Assembly (NCBI GenBank): GCA_963615565.1
Contig: CAVEGR010000149.1
Span: forward strand, 1 to 11,263
DNA: 11,263 nt
Source of the DNA: UBA9732 sp963615565
GTDB lineage: Bacteria; Spirochaetota; Spirochaetia; Sphaerochaetales; Sphaerochaetaceae
Direction of reading: 5' to 3'
Every line of letters begins with the position of its first letter. The stretch's first letter is position 1. Under the pieces are notes generated by a model. The model was not told where the DNA came from. It was given only the letters and a program-made list of their open reading frames with translations, and did no database searches. A program made the translations under genes and the position numbers. Positions 7,571-11,263 of the stretch are shown here, in pieces.

Positions 7571-8200
7571 TTACTTTGAAAGCAATCTCTGGTTATGTGA
7601 AAGATCTGCTTCTCCGCAGATAGCCTTAATGTCTTCATAAAGCAATGGAAAACTAGTTGCAGCAAGCCCAGTAGTTTTTTCACAGAGCTTGTTGTACTCG
7701 CTAGCGTTGATAATTGCCTTACTAAAGAGGGAGAATAACTTAAGATGAATATCTTTTCCTTCATTAGACATATACTCTTCTGTTTCTGCATAACCCGGGA
7801 AAACCTTAGCAAGAGCCTGATCAAATGAGGCTGCGTTAGAAACATAGCCATTGATTGGCTTAGTGTGCAAGAATAACCACATGCTAAGACTTGGATTTAC
7901 CCAGCCAAGTTTAACCTTTTTTGATTCTGCAAAAGGCATAACTGCTTTGACTGCATCTGCATCAAGATTAAAATCATTAAAAGTAAAAACAGCCCAAGCA
8001 CTGGAGTACTTTCCAGCAATTCTGCTTTTTGATGTAACCTTTACAAGATCTTCAAGAGTTTCTGCCTTTTGGCATTCAACAGAAAGGCTAACATATCTGC
8101 AGTCTTTTCTAACTCTTGAAAAGTATACTGCAAGAGCAGGATTAGAAGTTACAATAAGAATAGTTTTCTTTGGGAGAACAGGATTTCTTTTGCGCATCAT
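7571..8200 (-). CDS. RloB-like (AbiLii/Toprim-related) protein lacking expected catalytic residues
   Basis: This 209-residue cytoplasmic protein is assigned to the RloB/AbiLii family by layout, not by intact motifs. It has a hydrophobic beta-strand opening KKTILIVTSNPALAVYF (11-27) where RloB proteins usually carry a CEG-E-TE-type segment. A strand WAVFTFNDFNLD (69-80) stands where VFDxD is expected, and VNPSLSMWLFLH (101-112) parallels the SNPCFELWLLLH-type block. The C-terminal region TTGLAATSFPLLYEDI matches the NPST-like helix. The Glu and paired Asp residues expected to bind metal in a Toprim-like site are therefore missing or altered. The gene starts 2 bp after the ATPase stop with a strong GAGGAGG site, indicating co-translation. 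ATG ATG gives two possible starts one codon apart. Likely an inactive or repurposed effector; family comparison is from memory. Confidence 0.6.
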   Translation of the reverse strand: MMRKRNPVLPKKTILIVTSNPALAVYFSRVRKDCRYVSLSVECQKAETLEDLVKVTSKSRIAGKYSSAWAVFTFNDFNLDADAVKAVMPFAESKKVKLGWVNPSLSMWLFLHTKPINGYVSNAASFDQALAKVFPGYAETEEYMSNEGKDIHLKLFSLFSKAIINASEYNKLCEKTTGLAATSFPLLYEDIKAICGEADLSHNQRLLSK

Positions 8201-8202
8201 AA

Positions 8203-9459
8203 TTATGCCTCCTCATTTACAAAGCGGAATTCGCTTGTGATTGGAAGAGCTCCAAAGGCTCCGCTCTCATACATTGCACGAACTTTTCCACTTGCTGGAA
8301 TTCTGAAATCACTAAGTGGATAGTAAATTGTGGACCCCACGCTGTCTTTCTCTGCAAAATAAATTCCATCTCTTCTGAGAAGACCATCTTGCAATAGTGT
8401 TGGGTTGCAATCAAAAACAAACAGCTGGCTTGCACGCTTACATCCATTTGTAAAAACAGTAGTAAGGTAAATCAAAACATCTGGATGGAGGAACATGCCG
8501 TAGTCATCAACAATAAGAACTTTGTCTCTTGTAAATGCTTCAAAGAAAGCTAGAGCTAACAATGAGAGTCTCTTCATTGAAAGGCTTTCTTTTCCATACA
8601 AGCTTGACATAGCAGATTTTGAGTTAGAATGGATAAATAAGACCATATCACCGTCATTAGACTGCACAAACTTTCCATCTTTATTGCTACCAACTCTAAT
8701 ATCTCTAATATCTGTAATATCCATACTCCAGAAGAAGTTGATGAGCTGATCTTTCCATGAAGGATGAGCATTGAGCATTGAAGCAATATAACGTTCTGAA
8801 GAGGTTCCAACGCCCATTGGAAGAATATCCAATGTATTGGCAAACCAGTTATACACTTCAGAGCAAGTTTCGCCACCCTTGAGAGCTGCATTGGCAAGAT
8901 AAACATGTCTTTGGTCAACAGCTTTCTCGTTACGTTTCTTGTCTCCTCTGTAAAGTTTGCCCCAACGGACCTTATAGGTTACTTCCTCATTGAGATCAGC
9001 AACAACCTTTCTCTCAAACATAAGTTTCTTTGATGAACCATAGCTGTAATAGAGACTTTCTTCCCAAATATGGTCTGTATCTGCCTTAAGAGTATAGGTT
9101 GCTATAACCTCTTTTTCTTCTGCAGTTGCTTCTTTGAGAAGAATTCTAACCGTGAACTCAGCTGGCTGGTTCTTAACTTCATTGTAAGCAAAAATTGATC
9201 CTGTCAGAATTTTCTTAAGAGGATTCTCTTCAGAGGCTTCTGCCATAACAATTCCTTTGACAGCTTCAAGAGCCCTTACAATGGTACTTTTTCCAACACC
9301 GTTTGGACCAACAACGGCAACAGTCCTCAAAACCTTGAGTTTGTCAGAAACAGTTTCAATCTTGCTCTGATCAAGTCTCTTGTCTTTAAGGGCTGCAAAC
9401 GACACTGTCTGCGGTTCCTTGATTGACCTAAAATTGGCCACAGTAATATCAATAAGCAC
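8203..9459 (-). CDS. AAA15/RloA-AbiLi-like ATPase with altered catalytic motifs
   Basis: This 418-residue ABC/SMC-fold ATPase opens with the NFRSIKEPQTVSFAA block typical of the AAA15/AAA21 (OLD-like) group. Walker A is intact, GPNGVGKST (51-59). The usual signature ESxGxxRL appears as ESLSMKRL (291-298), with Ser in place of the key Gly. Walker B is KVLIVDD (313-319), with Asp where the catalytic Glu is normal, followed by the family LHP (324-326). The switch-histidine block, usually xTHDT, reads FDCNPT (349-354). Downstream LLRRDGIYFAEKD (360-372) and YESGAFGALP (397-406) are recognisable family blocks, which supports the alignment. Nucleotide may bind but hydrolysis looks compromised. GTG is used as start, preceded by AAAGGAGG. 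Its partner gene, RloB-like, follows after 2 bp. The related PARIS AriA ATPase is an alternative relative. Confidence 0.75.
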   Translation of the reverse strand: MLIDITVANFRSIKEPQTVSFAALKDKRLDQSKIETVSDKLKVLRTVAVVGPNGVGKSTIVRALEAVKGIVMAEASEENPLKKILTGSIFAYNEVKNQPAEFTVRILLKEATAEEKEVIATYTLKADTDHIWEESLYYSYGSSKKLMFERKVVADLNEEVTYKVRWGKLYRGDKKRNEKAVDQRHVYLANAALKGGETCSEVYNWFANTLDILPMGVGTSSERYIASMLNAHPSWKDQLINFFWSMDITDIRDIRVGSNKDGKFVQSNDGDMVLFIHSNSKSAMSSLYGKESLSMKRLSLLALAFFEAFTRDKVLIVDDYGMFLHPDVLIYLTTVFTNGCKRASQLFVFDCNPTLLQDGLLRRDGIYFAEKDSVGSTIYYPLSDFRIPASGKVRAMYESGAFGALPITSEFRFVNEEA

Positions 9460-9486
9460 AAAGGCCTCCTTTGCCGGTTATCCGGC
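9460..9486 (-). promoter_or_regulatory. Tandem hairpins covering the ribosome binding site of the ATPase gene
   Basis: On the minus strand, GCCGG-ATAA-CCGGC (9486-9473) is followed without a gap by AAAGG-AGG-CCTTT (9472-9460). The GTG start comes directly after. The Shine-Dalgarno AAAGGAGG lies inside the second stem, so local structure could hold back translation. The first stem is GC-rich in an otherwise AT-rich region. It has no T-tract after it on either strand in a position fitting a terminator. Confidence 0.45.
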
Positions 9487-9521
9487 ACTATAGGTTTTTT
9501 TCAAAACCCTCTTTTAAACTT

Positions 9522-10169
9522 TTAAAGCCCCATGGACTCCATTCTTGCACGAATTGTAGGATACGCGTCAAGTGCATTCTTCAGTCTTGACGGAAGTGTC
9601 ATATCCCCATGATTGTCCGATGCTATAATATCCACTAAGTCTGCGTCTATGTAAGGCATAGCTTTTTTATTCTCTATATCCTCAACGTTAACCTGTATCC
9701 AAGCACCAAGTTCTCTTAACATTTTAAAAGTATCATCATTTGGTTTCATCCAATGATACCTTTCTATATGAGCAACAACAATTTCTAGCCCCTTATTTGT
9801 TAGTTGTTGTAGCTTCTGCTCTAAGGCAATTGGTTTTGCGTTTACAGGAAATTCACACAAAGCAAATCTTCCTGCAATTGGGATACACTTAACTTCTAGC
9901 TGACTTGACAGGTACAACTCACTACCAAGATATGTTTTCATTCCAAGCTCTTGTGCATCTTGTGTTGCATTTTCATAGTTTGGACGAATATTCATAACAT
10001 TAGTTTTGACTGTTGGATGATAGACATGTGGAGTAAGAACAAGCGTATCTATACCGTTTTTGTGGTATTCTAGTAACAGCTTTCTATAGAGTTCCTGTGT
10101 TTGCACTCCATGATCTACACCAAAGAGTAGATGTGTATGAAAATCAAAAACACTCATAACTAGGCTCAT
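9522..10169 (-). CDS. PHP-domain phosphatase, CpsB/CapC/YwqE-like
   Basis: This 215-residue protein matches the PHP-superfamily protein-tyrosine phosphatase group (CpsB, YwqE) in size and motif order. Metal-ligand candidates are HTH (His11, His13), TPHVY (His48), GSELYL (Glu84), VVAHIERY (His134) and ASDNHG (Asp185, His187). These enzymes use a multi-metal centre to dephosphorylate tyrosine, often on bacterial tyrosine kinases controlling polysaccharide export. No kinase or polysaccharide gene is in the window, so the substrate is unknown. VDHG replaces the more usual DDG after HTH. Ile135 stands where HPERY normally has Pro. Two starts are possible, Met1 and Met5 (10157), and neither has a strong ribosome binding site. 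It precedes the ATPase gene by 62 bp on the same strand, and a divergent lipoprotein gene lies upstream. Confidence 0.85.
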   Translation of the reverse strand: MSLVMSVFDFHTHLLFGVDHGVQTQELYRKLLLEYHKNGIDTLVLTPHVYHPTVKTNVMNIRPNYENATQDAQELGMKTYLGSELYLSSQLEVKCIPIAGRFALCEFPVNAKPIALEQKLQQLTNKGLEIVVAHIERYHWMKPNDDTFKMLRELGAWIQVNVEDIENKKAMPYIDADLVDIIASDNHGDMTLPSRLKNALDAYPTIRARMESMGL

Positions 10170-10238
10170 TCTACTTGAAAACTAAAAAAAATGATAGATA
10201 GTTCTTAATTTTTTCATTTTACACATAACTAAGTTAAT

Positions 10239-10334
10239 TTTTAGGCTATTGTTGTATAAAAAATAGCGCTTTAATGAGATATTTGCTAAGAAAATTAGGT
10301 TTTTTTATCTTTTATTCAATTTTAGGCTATTGTT
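10239..10334 (+). repeat. 15-bp direct repeat pair in the divergent intergenic region
   Basis: TTTTAGGCTATTGTT occurs at 10239-10253 and again at 10320-10334, 81 bp apart start to start. Similarity extends left as AATTT(T), with one T more in the first copy. The pair lies between the minus-strand phosphatase gene and the plus-strand lipoprotein gene, so it could be a regulator binding site. Chance duplication in AT-rich DNA is less likely because the core contains GGC. Confidence 0.5.
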
Positions 10335-10376
10335 TTGCTCTTTGTCTTCAGAATAACATCCCAACAATGTAAGCTC

Positions 10377-10405
10377 TTGAACATACCGGCTTTAAGTCAT
10401 ATTAT
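10377..10405 (+). promoter_or_regulatory. Sigma-70 promoter of the lipoprotein gene
   Basis: TTGAAC (10377-10382) and TATTAT (10400-10405) are separated by 17 bp (4/6 and 5/6 to consensus). The expected transcription start is about 27 bases ahead of the ATG at 10439. The site lies about 43 bp downstream of the second copy of the 15-bp repeat. Confidence 0.55.
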
Positions 10406-10438
10406 GCCTTGGCAATTTAAAATAATAAGAGAATAACT

Positions 10439-11263
10439 ATGAAAAGAATAAAAAATTATGGCTTTTGGGCTTCAATTATAACAACAATATCGGTCTTAAC
10501 TGCGTGTCCTACATCTCCACCGCTTGCACCTTCTGATGGGTTTAACCCATATCTTGCCCCAAAAGAGCCTTCTACTATTGAAGCGACAAATGGTTATGCA
10601 GATAGCATTACTCTTACGTGGGAAAAAGTAGAAGATGCAACCAACTATCAAGTATGGGCAACTCCAGTAGACCAATATGGCATGGTGACAAACGCTACAA
10701 GTGGAACTGAGACCTACTATAAGCTCATTGCACGTGGCTTTGATTTAGTTGATGTTGTCACAGAATCCAGTTGCAAACTTAGAGACCTTAAAGCGGGTAC
10801 AGCCTACATTTTCTCAGTTGTAGCTATGAAGGATATGAAAGACACTAGAGGAACTACAGTTCTCTACTCAGAGCCAAGTCCTTTTGTGGAAGGCGCAACC
10901 TTTGGAGATATTACACTTTCTGCAGTTGCAACTTCAGAGACTATTACCCTTTTTTGGAATATTTCAAACCTCTACTCTGTATTGAATGAATCTAGGGAGA
11001 AAGAAGCTCTCTACAATTATAACGTTGCCATCTATAAGAAACTCAGTTCAAGTAGCACTTGGGAAGAAGACAAGAAACTTACAAGTGATGAAGCAAAAAA
11101 ACATTCGTTCTCATTAGAAACGTCATCCCTAGAAATAGATTCATCATATGATTTTAAACTACGTTTGGATGTTTTGGACACAGAAGGAAATGTTGTAAAT
11201 ACAGTTGAAAGCGATACTTTCACAATTACAACAGACTCTACTCCTTCTCCAAGTAATGTTGAG
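10439..11263 (+). CDS. Lipoprotein with fibronectin type III-like domains (partial, runs off the right edge)
   Basis: An open frame of 275 codons reaches the window end without a stop. The start MKRIKNYGFW is followed by a hydrophobic stretch and a lipobox LTAC, with Cys23 as the predicted lipidation site, so it is likely an envelope lipoprotein. After a Pro-rich linker (24-44) come two beta-rich modules, about 44-152 and 153-268. These begin with IEATNGYADSITLTWEKVED and DITLSAVATSETITLFWN, resembling fibronectin III domains with the conserved TLTW/TLFW tryptophan. Later strands YIFSVVAM and YDFKLRLDV fit the F and C' strands. Binding or adhesion is a guess; no catalytic domain is seen before the cut. 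An AAGAGA site sits 7 bases before the ATG. It is transcribed divergently from the phosphatase gene. Confidence 0.8.
   Translation, partial: MKRIKNYGFWASIITTISVLTACPTSPPLAPSDGFNPYLAPKEPSTIEATNGYADSITLTWEKVEDATNYQVWATPVDQYGMVTNATSGTETYYKLIARGFDLVDVVTESSCKLRDLKAGTAYIFSVVAMKDMKDTRGTTVLYSEPSPFVEGATFGDITLSAVATSETITLFWNISNLYSVLNESREKEALYNYNVAIYKKLSSSSTWEEDKKLTSDEAKKHSFSLETSSLEIDSSYDFKLRLDVLDTEGNVVNTVESDTFTITTDSTPSPSNVE

Noticed and set aside
9493..9508. GGTTTT/AAAACC hairpin as terminator of the phosphatase gene
   Set aside because: The stem is AT-rich and on the minus strand is followed by TATAGTG rather than a T-tract.

Overview
The window is AT-rich, densely packed bacterial chromosome. The best guess for its source is a Treponema-like spirochaete. 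This is an inference from three things: a membrane-anchored 7-TM LuxR-type regulator, a single-chain eukaryote-like glycyl-tRNA synthetase next to gltX and tyrS, and an LTAC-lipobox lipoprotein with fibronectin-III-like repeats. No rRNA, tRNA, CRISPR array or intact insertion sequence was seen.

Left part (1-2523, + strand). A translationally coupled three-gene unit encodes a MntP-type manganese exporter, then the permease and ATPase of a NitT/TauT-type ABC transporter. The start codons overlap the preceding genes and no substrate-binding protein is present. This unit lies between two same-orientation copies (54-211 and 2366-2523) of an undescribed-looking 158-bp element. The copies have identical length, align without gaps at about 85% identity by hand count, and carry imperfect terminal inverted repeats beginning GGAACTGTA.

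Middle part (2528-6562, - strand). A tight aminoacyl-tRNA synthetase operon runs gltX > glyQS > tyrS, with an 8-bp overlap and a 2-bp gap, behind a plausible sigma-70 promoter upstream of gltX.

Right part (6641-10169, - strand). Four genes follow in the order PHP-family phosphatase > AAA15-like ATPase > RloB-like protein > 7-TM LuxR regulator. The ATPase and RloB-like genes are 2 bp apart. They resemble an AbiL-type (AAA ATPase + RloB/Toprim) anti-phage pair, but both proteins appear to have lost the residues expected for catalysis: the ATPase signature glycine and switch histidine, and the Toprim acidic residues of the RloB-like protein. This parallel change in both partners is the most interesting signal in the window and suggests a repurposed or non-canonical system. 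The LuxR gene starts 27 bp after the RloB-like gene and may be part of the same unit.

Right edge (10439-11263, + strand). A divergently transcribed lipoprotein gene with two fibronectin-III-like domains runs off the window. The intervening region holds a good promoter and a 15-bp direct repeat 81 bp apart.
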